IMG/VR virus record: IMGVR_UViG_3300042924_003602
Coordinates: 1-20,664 of that record
DNA from: a virus
DNA: 20,664 nt
Strand: one strand, 5' to 3'
The position numbers and the translations under genes are program-made. The notes beneath the pieces are model-generated. The model had not been told where the DNA came from. It was given only the letters and a program-made list of their open reading frames with translations, and ran no database searches. Below are positions 1-8,300 of the stretch, in pieces (position 1 is the first letter of the stretch; each line of letters begins with the position of its first letter).

Positions 1-683
1 ATGAAGCGAACCGACTCAAACAAGCCGATTTCTCCGTTGTAGATTCCCTCTGGGTTGACGTAGTTAGCTGGCGTGCGCCATGCTGCTGCGTCAGTTGCCG
101 AACGGAAGTCGTACGAAACGTCTGGGTGGATAAAGCCGATGTATGAACCGTTGAAGGTCGCTACGTTTGCACCACGCAACTGTGCGACGGTCTTACGAAC
201 GTCGTCAGCAGCAAGTACGTCATCAGCCGAGATTGACTCACGGCTTGTTGGTGTGCTTGAACCACCAGTTGCGTAGATAACGTTGGTTCCACCAGCAAGA
301 ACTTCACGGACAACCTGGTCGATTGAATCGCCTGCGTTGTATCCGATGATGTTTGCTGCTGCTGAGTCAACATCCAAGAACGCTGTTCCACGCAACTTGG
401 CGGTGGTTACTACTGCGTTACCGTATTCGTTAAGAGTTACGGTTACTTGGCTGTCGGACAATGCTGTTGGGGTTACGTCGGTAACTTCGTTCAACGTTGA
501 CGTTGCTGCTGCAATGTCGCTGAAGATGGTGAATGTTACGCCCGTACCTGGCATTGCCTGCTGTACTGGTTGTACGTCTGCTGCCTGGTCGAACAAGAGT
601 TCTGAACGCAACGCGAAATACGCGAGACGGTCAAATGCTACCTGGTCTACGGACAGTGACGAGAGTTGGGTTTCGCCTGCCAT
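1..683 (-). CDS. Major capsid protein, N4-gp56-like (3' end missing)
   Basis: The minus strand is open from an ATG at 683-681 to the window edge, giving 227 codons without a stop. The protein begins MAGETQLSSLSVDQVAFDRL. From about residue 44 it has the pattern GTGVTFTIFSDIAAAT, then LNEVTDVTPTALSDSQVTV and TLNEYGNAV, which I recognise from N4-gp56 family major capsid proteins (HK97 fold). The family forms the icosahedral shell; members usually exceed 300 residues, so the C-terminal part lies beyond base 1. A ribosome site AAAGGA lies about 11 bases before the ATG. The scaffold gene is 25 bases upstream, the expected scaffold-capsid order. Family assignment is by eye and fairly firm; the rest of the fold cannot be checked here. 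Confidence 0.85.
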   Translation of the reverse strand, partial: MAGETQLSSLSVDQVAFDRLAYFALRSELLFDQAADVQPVQQAMPGTGVTFTIFSDIAAATSTLNEVTDVTPTALSDSQVTVTLNEYGNAVVTTAKLRGTAFLDVDSAAANIIGYNAGDSIDQVVREVLAGGTNVIYATGGSSTPTSRESISADDVLAADDVRKTVAQLRGANVATFNGSYIGFIHPDVSYDFRSATDAAAWRTPANYVNPEGIYNGEIGLFESVRF

Positions 684-708
684 TTTAATTTATCCTTTGG
701 TTTGAGGT

Positions 709-1161
709 TTATGAGTTATCGATTGCTGCTCGTGCCTCTGCCAAAATTCTTTCAACTTCTCGTGGCGACTCTGCTTCTTCCAAACGTCGCGCCCAATCGA
801 CTGGAGGCTGTGCGGTTTGGGAACCTGCCGCGATTTTTGCGGTTCGGTTCCAAGCCTTTGCCTCATCGGTTTGGGATGGTGCTACGGGTGGACTAATCAA
901 TTGCGCCTCGACTGCAGCCTCACGGATTGCTTCTGGGTTTAGTTCGCCGTCGTATCCTTTGACAAAGTACTTTGCCATTGGTGAGGTTGGGTCAATACCC
1001 GCCTTCACAAAGGCTAGTTCTCGTCTTTCGGATTCGGCTTCCGCGAGAAGTTTTTTGGCTTCTGCGTTTTCCTTTTCCAGTTGCTTCATCCTTGCCCGCA
1101 ACGGATTGCGAGTTTCGGTTTCTTCCAGTTGGTCTTCGTCGTAGTTGTCAAACTGTGACAT
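709..1161 (-). CDS. Capsid scaffolding protein (putative)
   Basis: This 150-residue, highly charged protein has a predicted coiled coil around residues 20-50 (RMKQLEKENAEAKKLLAEAE), a middle section GIDPTSPMAKYFVKGYDGEL, a flexible Pro/Gln stretch near 90-120, and a charged helical tail. Size, charge and position immediately before the major capsid gene fit phage scaffolding proteins, which hold capsid subunits during prohead assembly and then leave. The start is supported by AGGAG about nine bases before ATG. A GC-rich hairpin and a candidate promoter lie in the 169-base gap upstream. The role comes from gene order and coiled-coil character, not from a signature motif. Confidence 0.7.
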   Translation of the reverse strand: MSQFDNYDEDQLEETETRNPLRARMKQLEKENAEAKKLLAEAESERRELAFVKAGIDPTSPMAKYFVKGYDGELNPEAIREAAVEAQLISPPVAPSQTDEAKAWNRTAKIAAGSQTAQPPVDWARRLEEAESPREVERILAEARAAIDNS

Positions 1162-1238
1162 TATGGCACGCTCCTTTTGCCCACATCACATCGGAGGGAA
1201 GTGATGGCTGCTTAGTTGATTGGTACACCCCGTATGCG

Positions 1239-1266
1239 CCGTGCGAGTCGGGGGGCGCCCGCACGG
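1239..1266 (-). promoter_or_regulatory. GC-rich hairpin in leader of scaffold gene
   Basis: CCGTGCG and CGCACGG form a perfect 7-base-pair stem around a 14-base loop that contains GGGCGCCC, itself self-complementary. No T-run follows on either strand, so it is not a classical intrinsic terminator. It lies between the 391-residue protein gene and the scaffold gene, about 80 bases upstream of the scaffold start. It could slow read-through, mark RNA processing, or tune scaffold and capsid expression. Confidence 0.45.
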
Positions 1267-1294
1267 GTTCCTACTGTTCAAAGTATCGTTTGTT

Positions 1295-1323
1295 ACATTA
1301 TCCTGTTGTAAGACAGAATGCAA
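1295..1323 (-). promoter_or_regulatory. Candidate promoter for scaffold and capsid genes
   Basis: Read leftward, TTGCAT and TAATGT are separated by 17 bases, with GGATAATG giving a further -10-like match. The -35 begins just past the stop codon of the upstream gene, and a start near 1288 would give a leader of about 125 bases holding the GC hairpin. Hexamer matches are only moderate, so this is a candidate. A separate promoter would let capsid and scaffold be made in excess of the upstream virion proteins. Confidence 0.35.
1308..1316 (+). repeat. GTAAGACAG motif (isolated copy in the late region)
   Basis: An exact copy of the motif that recurs in the right-hand array, here on the strand opposite to the local genes and inside the candidate scaffold promoter spacer. 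CTGT upstream and ACAG at its end could pair across six bases. It may be a chance match, but its position in one of the few intergenic gaps of the late block is notable. Confidence 0.4.
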
Positions 1324-1330
1324 TCAGGGT

Positions 1331-2506
1331 CTATTCTCCGACTGTTCCCAGTCCTGCTTTTCCGCCTTCTTGAAGTGTTGCTTGTCGGCGTCGTGCTGTT
1401 TTGGCTACACGTTGTTGGGCAGCAGCGTTGATTCCTGTTACACCTTGGATAAGTTCTTCTTGGGTGAGTGCTTGTTCTCCTGCGGTTGGGCGGGTAAGTT
1501 CTTGCAGAGAACGCACACTAGTGAACGCTTGTTGTGCTTCTTGTTCTGTTACGCCACCCAGTACGAGTTGTTCTGCTTGGGCTGCAGTAAGTCCGATGTC
1601 TGCCTGTTTGCGGGCTTGTGCGGCTACTTCTGCGGCACGTGCGGAGCGTACTACTGCGTCTTTGGTTTTGTTTGGGTCAATGAAGTAGGCGGCGAGTGTG
1701 CCTTCGTCTAGCCCGTATAGGGTTTTGAGTTCGTTTACTACTGCTGGGTCAGCGTTCTTGACTGCGGCATAGCCTTGCTGTACGCGGAATTGGACTTCGT
1801 CTGGGGAAATGTCGTTTGTAATAAACGATTCGATGTCTGTTCGGTCTGTGTAAAAGTCTTTTGGCATGCCAGCAGCGTTCAATACTTGACGGTATGAGGA
1901 CTCTAACTGGAGGTATTGGGATACTGAGTAGGCTGGTTTGTTTGCTGCACGGCGTGCTTCGTTTGCACCAAAGCGTCGTTTGAATGCGTCTGATTCGCGG
2001 AGTTGGATTCCGATGTCATCGATGGTGGATGCGCCTGTGATGCGTCGGTCTGCGAGTGCGGTCTTTACGTCTTGGAGTAGGGCTGGCTCATCCATACCGT
2101 AATACTTTAGGGTTGCTGCAAGAATGCTTGACGCTGTCTCTGTGTCTTGCTGGTTTTGTTGACGGTTGAAATCACGAATGATTTGCTTCACATCTTCCGA
2201 GGTCACGCCATCTTCTGTACTTGCAATATCTTCTGGAGGGACAACTGGCTGAGGGGAGAGCAAACTGTTCCTATAATTATAAAGGCTGTTGAATGCTTCC
2301 TGGTTTGCGGCTGCATCTGCTGCTGCCTGTGGTGCGTTCGCAAGTTGAACCTTTGAGGTAATTTGCTTTCGACCTTCAGGGGTAGCAGCAAGTTCATTGA
2401 AACGTGCAGTCAAAGCAGCAGTATCAACAGCCTTCCCAGCCGCAGCAAGTTCAGCGGTGCGTTGTTGAACAAATAGTTTTTGGCGTTCTTCTTTAGATAA
2501 AGCCAT
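1331..2506 (-). CDS. Probable virion protein, 391 residues, helical
   Basis: A soluble, Ala/Gln-rich and almost entirely helical protein with no signal peptide or membrane helix. Residues about 195-290 hold a distinctive module running from SQYLQLESSYRQVLNAAGMP through FYTDRTDIESFITNDISPDEV to GLDEGTLAAYFIDPNKT, which reads as a structured helical repeat. The C-terminal 100 residues are Gln/Ala/Thr-rich and end in a basic patch (KTARRRQ). It is the last gene of the TAATG-coupled block, its ATG sharing one base with the stop of the 665-residue gene. AAGGA about eight bases upstream supports the start. Placement between portal and scaffold suggests an internal, portal-associated or ejected virion protein; a tail-related role is an alternative. 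Confidence 0.6.
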   Translation of the reverse strand: MALSKEERQKLFVQQRTAELAAAGKAVDTAALTARFNELAATPEGRKQITSKVQLANAPQAAADAAANQEAFNSLYNYRNSLLSPQPVVPPEDIASTEDGVTSEDVKQIIRDFNRQQNQQDTETASSILAATLKYYGMDEPALLQDVKTALADRRITGASTIDDIGIQLRESDAFKRRFGANEARRAANKPAYSVSQYLQLESSYRQVLNAAGMPKDFYTDRTDIESFITNDISPDEVQFRVQQGYAAVKNADPAVVNELKTLYGLDEGTLAAYFIDPNKTKDAVVRSARAAEVAAQARKQADIGLTAAQAEQLVLGGVTEQEAQQAFTSVRSLQELTRPTAGEQALTQEELIQGVTGINAAAQQRVAKTARRRQATLQEGGKAGLGTVGE

Positions 2507-4503
2507 TAGATAATCCTTCCGAATGCCTGTGCAAGATTGTTAGCGAGACTACGTGCCTCAGTTTTAGCGTTCTCTGTCTTCTCCCAACCATAACGGGCAT
2601 CAGTACGCAACAGTTTCTCCCACTCACCTGTGGTCATGGCACGCTTCTTGCCTTCTTCACCAAATGACAACGCAACCTCATAGTCGCCCTGTGACATGTC
2701 AATAGTGTTTGGGTCTACTTCTAAGAGTTTGGCTGCTGTCTGCTTGTAGTTACCTGCCAAGTCTTCAAGGGTTACACCTTGGTCGATGAGGTCTGAGAGA
2801 TGTCCGTAACGCTTCTTAGCAATTTCGCGTTGCTGGCGCTGGAAGTCCTGGGTGGTGATTGTGCCTGTAAGCACGCTTTCGATGCTGGATTGTGGTGCGC
2901 TATTGAAAAAATTTTTAGCAATCAACTGCACATTCAGATAGTCATTGCCTACCGTGGCACGCTTTATCGATGTTGGGTTGGCATAGGTTCCGTCAGGGTT
3001 TTTACGGAATACTTCCTTATAGGTTTCAGCCTTAAGGGTTTCACCTGTCCAACCAAGGTTAATGGAGTCGGTAACAAACTTGGAGAAGTCTGTGCTATCA
3101 AAACCAAGGTCGCCAACAATCTTTTTAATTTCTTTTACTTTGCCTGATGCGGCTAGTTCGTTGTAGAAGTCAACACCCTGGAGTTCAGCAGCAAATCGTG
3201 CCTGACCCTCAGTTGATAAATAGTATTTCTCGTCGTGAGCCTTTTGAAGCAAGGCAAATAGTTGTGGGTATTTGGTGCGGTCTTGGTCTAGCAACCATGC
3301 TTTTGCTGGGAATGTAGAACGGAATGATGTTTCCCAATCGGTTGATAGCGCGGCTGGGGTTGCAATATATTCTTTGCGCAACACCGCCCTGTTTGCTGGA
3401 GTGTCTTCGAGTTTGCGTTTAAGTAATTCGGCGTCAACAAATGCTTTTCTGGCATCTTGCTCTGGGGTAGTTTTAACTACTGCAGGACCGCCACCTCCGC
3501 CACCTCCAGTTGAAACTACCTTTGCAGTTTCTGTGACACTACCGTCGACATAGGTTGTCTGGACTACGGTAACGCCGTTCTTAACAACTTCCCTTGTGCT
3601 TTTTACAGCAAGGGTTTCATCAGCAGCAAGACGTTTAGCGGTTGCTGCTTGCGCGGCACGTTCTGCGGTATCTGCGGTCCTTGGACTTATGGTTGCACCA
3701 CTAGTTGCGGTTGTACGGTCCAAGCGGTCAGGGGCAACCCTGTCGCCTGCGGTTCGTGCAGTTGCTGGCGCGGTGGTAACAGCCTTGGCTGTGACATCAC
3801 GAGTCATACCTGTGTCTGTATAAACAACAGTCTTAGGAATCTTTACTCCGCCCTTAATTGCTGCATCTTCAGCACGAGCAAGATTGCTCAAAGCAGCCTG
3901 ATATGACCGTTTGAAAGGCTTAGAGGTTGTTGGGCTTACGGTAAGTTCTTGGGTAAGAGTTGACCATGCTTCTTCAGCAAGACGCTTTGCAGTTTGCAAA
4001 TCCTGCTGCAAAGTATTTTGCATCATCAACGTGTTGTTCGATATTTCGCCAGTTGGTTTAGGTTTGCGAGCATTATAAGCGTCGCCAAAATCTGAAGCGA
4101 TGTTTGACAATCGACCTACATAGGAAATAGCCTCATCGTAGGTATAAGTTTTGCCCTTGAACTTTACTGTTTCACCATCTGGAGAATTAACAATTGCTTG
4201 CTCAAGAACGCTTTTGTCGGTTGATGCGTTTTCTTGTGCTTGCTCAATTTCCGTAAGCGACAACTGTGGGTAAAGATTGTTTTCACGTTTCTTGAAAACA
4301 ACAAACTTCAGGAAGTCATAAATGTCTGTGATTATGCCCCAGTCCTGGGGTCCATCTACAACTGTAAAATTTCCTGCAAGCCACTGTTCTGTCAAATACT
4401 TTTTAGTTGGTGCTGGGAGTTTAAGATTCTGTAACCAAAAAGGTATTTCTCTACCCTTGGAAGATACGCCGCTAGAACCTTGGTCGTTTGTGTCGTTAGA
4501 CAT
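2506..4503 (-). CDS. Probable virion protein, 665 residues, with poly-Gly linker
   Basis: The N-terminal half is helical, with a low-complexity Ala/Thr region near residues 230-330. A run of seven glycines at about 333-339 is followed by AVVKTTPEQDARKAF. The C-terminal half is charged and helical (WETSFRSTFPAKAWLLDQDR, LSDLIDQGVTLEDLAGNYKQ). The same poly-Gly plus TTPxQD arrangement occurs in the next gene upstream, at 4503-5303, suggesting shared ancestry or a shared binding module. No catalytic motif, signal peptide or membrane helix is visible. It is TAATG-coupled to both neighbours. I infer an internal or ejected virion protein from context; the exact role is unknown. Confidence 0.6.
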   Translation of the reverse strand: MSNDTNDQGSSGVSSKGREIPFWLQNLKLPAPTKKYLTEQWLAGNFTVVDGPQDWGIITDIYDFLKFVVFKKRENNLYPQLSLTEIEQAQENASTDKSVLEQAIVNSPDGETVKFKGKTYTYDEAISYVGRLSNIASDFGDAYNARKPKPTGEISNNTLMMQNTLQQDLQTAKRLAEEAWSTLTQELTVSPTTSKPFKRSYQAALSNLARAEDAAIKGGVKIPKTVVYTDTGMTRDVTAKAVTTAPATARTAGDRVAPDRLDRTTATSGATISPRTADTAERAAQAATAKRLAADETLAVKSTREVVKNGVTVVQTTYVDGSVTETAKVVSTGGGGGGGPAVVKTTPEQDARKAFVDAELLKRKLEDTPANRAVLRKEYIATPAALSTDWETSFRSTFPAKAWLLDQDRTKYPQLFALLQKAHDEKYYLSTEGQARFAAELQGVDFYNELAASGKVKEIKKIVGDLGFDSTDFSKFVTDSINLGWTGETLKAETYKEVFRKNPDGTYANPTSIKRATVGNDYLNVQLIAKNFFNSAPQSSIESVLTGTITTQDFQRQQREIAKKRYGHLSDLIDQGVTLEDLAGNYKQTAAKLLEVDPNTIDMSQGDYEVALSFGEEGKKRAMTTGEWEKLLRTDARYGWEKTENAKTEARSLANNLAQAFGRII

Positions 4504-5303
4504 TATGCAAGTCCTTTAATTGATTTATCAAGAATATCGAACAACGACAACATGCCAACGGACGCAGCCTCAGCACCATACTGCTGTTCAATTTGTGCTT
4601 CTGCCGCATTGGCAATAGATGGTGCTTTCGGACCGCCTCTTGCTTCAGTAATTTCCTGACCTTCAAAGGCTTTTACAAACTTTTCAATTACTTCTGGTGG
4701 AAGTTGGCGTCCAAGTATTGTGCTACTGACAGTTCTGAATATCGCGCGAGTGTCTTGTTTGGGTGTGGTTCTGATTGCTTTGCCACCACCACCACCCTTG
4801 AAGGTGGTAAGAAATTGGCTGTATGCAACATCGGAAGTAACGCCTTGCGAGTTGGCATAACGCAAGAAGTCTCCCATCGCGGAAAAGTCTTTACTATCAA
4901 ACCCTGTTGGTGATGGTCGTCCTGAACCGTATAGTCCGCGGGCAGCAAGCGAGTTAAGAAATGCTTGGCGTTCTACCAAGTCCATTTTTGCTAGTTCGGC
5001 GTAAGCCTCTTTAGATGGGTCATACTGTCCACGGGTAATGATGCCTCTTGAGTCAACAAGGTTTTGACCGACATAACCAAATGAGGTTGGTCCAGCGATT
5101 TCACGTGCACGAGCAGAGGTGGTTTCGGTGGGGGAAACTGGGGTGGTGCTTACGACGTCGCCTTCACCTGGGGTAAACCCTGCAAGGGTTGCGCCTTTAA
5201 CCTGACGTACTTGTAGTTTTTGTTTTGGGTCCAAGCCTGATGTGCCTGCGGAAAGACCTGGGGCGTCGGCAACTGGCTGCGTTTGTGTCTCGTCAAAACT
5301 CAT
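4503..5303 (-). CDS. Probable virion protein, 266 residues, poly-Gly/TTPxQD
   Basis: The first 90 residues are Thr/Ser/Pro-rich and probably disordered. Residues 100-165 are helical (YAELAKMDLVERQAFLNSLA). Five glycines at 170-174 lead into KAIRTTPKQDTRAIF, then ILGRQLPPEVIEKFVKAFEG, a compact helical section. The poly-Gly plus TTPxQD segment matches that of the 665-residue protein encoded next, so the two may share a partner inside the virion. The gene is TAATG-coupled to the giant gene upstream and to the 665-residue gene downstream. No enzymatic motif is seen. A virion role is inferred from its position in the structural block. Confidence 0.6.
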   Translation of the reverse strand: MSFDETQTQPVADAPGLSAGTSGLDPKQKLQVRQVKGATLAGFTPGEGDVVSTTPVSPTETTSARAREIAGPTSFGYVGQNLVDSRGIITRGQYDPSKEAYAELAKMDLVERQAFLNSLAARGLYGSGRPSPTGFDSKDFSAMGDFLRYANSQGVTSDVAYSQFLTTFKGGGGGKAIRTTPKQDTRAIFRTVSSTILGRQLPPEVIEKFVKAFEGQEITEARGGPKAPSIANAAEAQIEQQYGAEAASVGMLSLFDILDKSIKGLA

Positions 5304-8300
5304 TAATCTACCTCTGCTGCAAGTTTATCTTCAAAAATACGGGCGAATTCTGGTGTTCTCTGGATAAGCACTTGTGCAATACTACTCAACCAGTCACGCA
5401 ACGGTTCGGCTCTCGTAGAATCAAGGCTCTTTAGGTTGACCGCACCTGCTTGCGCTAGGGCTTTATCTCGTGCAGCAATGTACTCCTTGACCGCTTGTGC
5501 AACATCGTTATCAGCGAGACGCTCATCCTGTACAGCAAACTTGAGTTCGCTGACGAAGGATTCGAATTGTCCTGGGTTGAAATCTGCCTTGACAGGGAAT
5601 CCTGGGTATTGGGTGTTGAGGTACTTGCGCCATTGACCAAGCCAGTCACGTTGTTCTGTGCTGATTCTGTCACCTAACTGGTTTCGCTTGGAACGATAGA
5701 CGGCTGAACCAAGTCGGTATTGGGCTGCGGCAACCATCTCTGGGGCTGACAAGCGTCGTCGTTGACCTTTTTGTAGTTGACGGTTCCAAGTTTCAAACGA
5801 GAAGTCGTCACCACCTGGGGCAAAGTAGCCTGCAGTTTGGCTGTATTGGCTGAACAAGTCTCCGTTGTTACGTTGCCAGTTACCGAATTCTTCTGATGCT
5901 TCTAGCCCACCCGCAATTGGTTCTGTCTTATGACCGAGATAGATGAATGCGTTTTCGCCGAAGGTTTCGATGAACCGTTGTACAGCATTGTCTGGGTTTT
6001 CGCTTTGGAACTTGTAAAACTCTTGGGCGATTGCTGATGCGGTGATGTCTCCGCCTTGAGTTTCTAGCCCGAAGTCAATCTGTGGCGATGCTGGTCCCGT
6101 GAACTGGAACAATGCTCGTAGACCTGCAAGGATTCGTGCTTTGCTTTTTGCATCTGCATACAGTTTGGCTGTGTCGTTCGGGTCGGTCAGGTCGTATTCA
6201 CCTGATGACGCAAGGTATTTGACTGTTTCACCATAGGTGTTGCCAAAGATGGTTTCCATGTTGGTGGTGTCGGCTTTGATTGCTTCGATTCCTCGGCGCG
6301 CCCATTGCGGCGCAAACGATGAAACACCCTGCTTGCCGTATGGGAGAACCATGCTTCGTACGAAGTCAAGTCGTGGTGTGTCTGGGATAAGTTCGCTTGC
6401 TGCGATTTGTGCAACTGGACCTACACCTGGGACGCTCAATACCTGGAATGCTCCGCGCACAGGGAACTGGAGGAGTGAACCTGCCCATCCGCCGACTGGG
6501 AAGTTGAACACATGCTTGCCGCTTGTTGGGTCTTTGCCGAACCAGCCTGCACCGATATTGTCTGGGTCTTCGCTGTTGTAGTTGACAGCGTTGTATGCGA
6601 GTTGTGTTTTGCGGATTCGCGATGGGTCTTCGATGAGATAGCCAGCGTATTTGGTAAGTGTTTCACGGAATGCTGTAGCAAATGGTGCTACCACGCGAAG
6701 CATGTCTTCAAAGTTTGATTTGCTTTGGGCGTTGTACAGGATGTCTTGGAGTTCTTGTACAGCAATTGATGATGCAAACTGTTCTAGTTCTTCAATGGTT
6801 GCGTCACCAGTTGCAACCTTGTTGAAGATTGCGTCATAGTTTTTTTTGTTTCCGACGTATTGTTCTACTGAAATTTCTCTACCAGTTTGCGTGCTAATTT
6901 CTGCGGCATAACGGGTGATGTTAGTGCGTAGTGTTGCTTGTTCTGCTGGAGAGAGCAAGAATGCTTTGTCTGCCACTTCCTTGTAGAAGGCTTGGCGGTA
7001 TAGCGGGGAACGTTCTAGTTCTTGTGTTGAGCGTCCTACAAGACTATTGAAGAACCACTTGACACCTGTGTCTAATGCTTGTGAGATTTTGTCTAGACCA
7101 ACGGTTTTGCCTTTTTCTACGCGGGCAGCGACCTTGACGGTTGGGGCAAGCAAGTTTTGCGCGCCCTTGTAGTTGATGTGTTCACGTAGTGCTTCGCTAC
7201 CGAATAGTCCTGGGTCTTTTTCTTTTGTGGTGAATGCGCGCCCAGGTGCTACTGGTTGAATTTCTGCTACTTCACGGTTGATTACCGTTCCAGGGTTGAA
7301 CGGGTCTTCTACTGATGTTTGCCTGATGTTGACAATCACGCCTTGACGGTCATCTGCAAGGTCAACTAGCCCGCCTACACCGCGTGGGTTGTTTGGTTCT
7401 CCAGCGACATAGGTTACGGAGTCAAGTGTTTGTTCTACGCGGCGTGCAATTACTGCTTCATCTGTAAGTTCACCAGCAACACGAACGTTCTCCATGAGGG
7501 GAACACGGTTGTATCCAACAATAAAACGAAGGTCGTCGTCGATGCGTCCAGATGTTGCTTCTCCGCGGAGGATGGTGGATACTCGTGAGGTTGCCGCACG
7601 GTCTACCCAGCCTGCGATGAGGGCGGTGTCAGATGCGCTATCAAAACGAACAAATGATGGTTGTCCACTTCCGTCGGTGATGCGTACACCATTGCGGAAG
7701 TAGTCGATGATTGCGCCTTTGGCTTGTCTGCCTTCTGCTGTGTCATCCAGGAATCTAACTATTTGTTCGGTGCGTTCTGCTTGCGGAAGGTTCCAGAGTG
7801 CTGCTACTCGCGACATGATTGGGTCTGCTGCAATCTGACCGAGGTTATCCACGTATCCAGTGGTGTGTCCTTCAGGGTTTACTGCTCGTGATATAAGAGA
7901 AAAATCTTCGCTTCTCAATAAGCGTTCGTTTGCACCTAATGGGTCTTGGAGGTGTTGATAAACGTTGCGTTGTACTGCTTCTTTGTAGTCGCCGAAGATG
8001 CCGCCAAGTGTTCCTGTTACGTCTTCGAGTGCATCTTCAAATGTTGCTACAACGTTTGCTCCTGTTTCATCCATTTTCCCCGTAAGTGTTCCGACGTAAC
8101 GTCGACCAAGGACTGTTTGCATGAAATGAAATGGGTGAGTAAAGAATGATTCATAGCCCTTGGCGCCGATGCGGATATGTGAGTCAATCATGTTTCTCAC
8201 GATGTATCCGCCTGTAGCGAGCACCATTGGCTTCCATACTTCTTGCTGGAGTTGTTCTGCTGCGCCAATAAGTGCGCGTTCGCGTCCGTCTTTGGTGCGG

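Noticed and set aside
1205-1280. tRNA on the plus strand (D-loop-like TTGATTGGTA)
   Set aside because: No T-arm with GGTTC and no acceptor pairing; the strong hairpin explains the GC-rich part.
5923-5930. TAAGACAG on the minus strand inside the giant gene
   Set aside because: A single copy in about 14 kb fits chance; no structure or gene end nearby.
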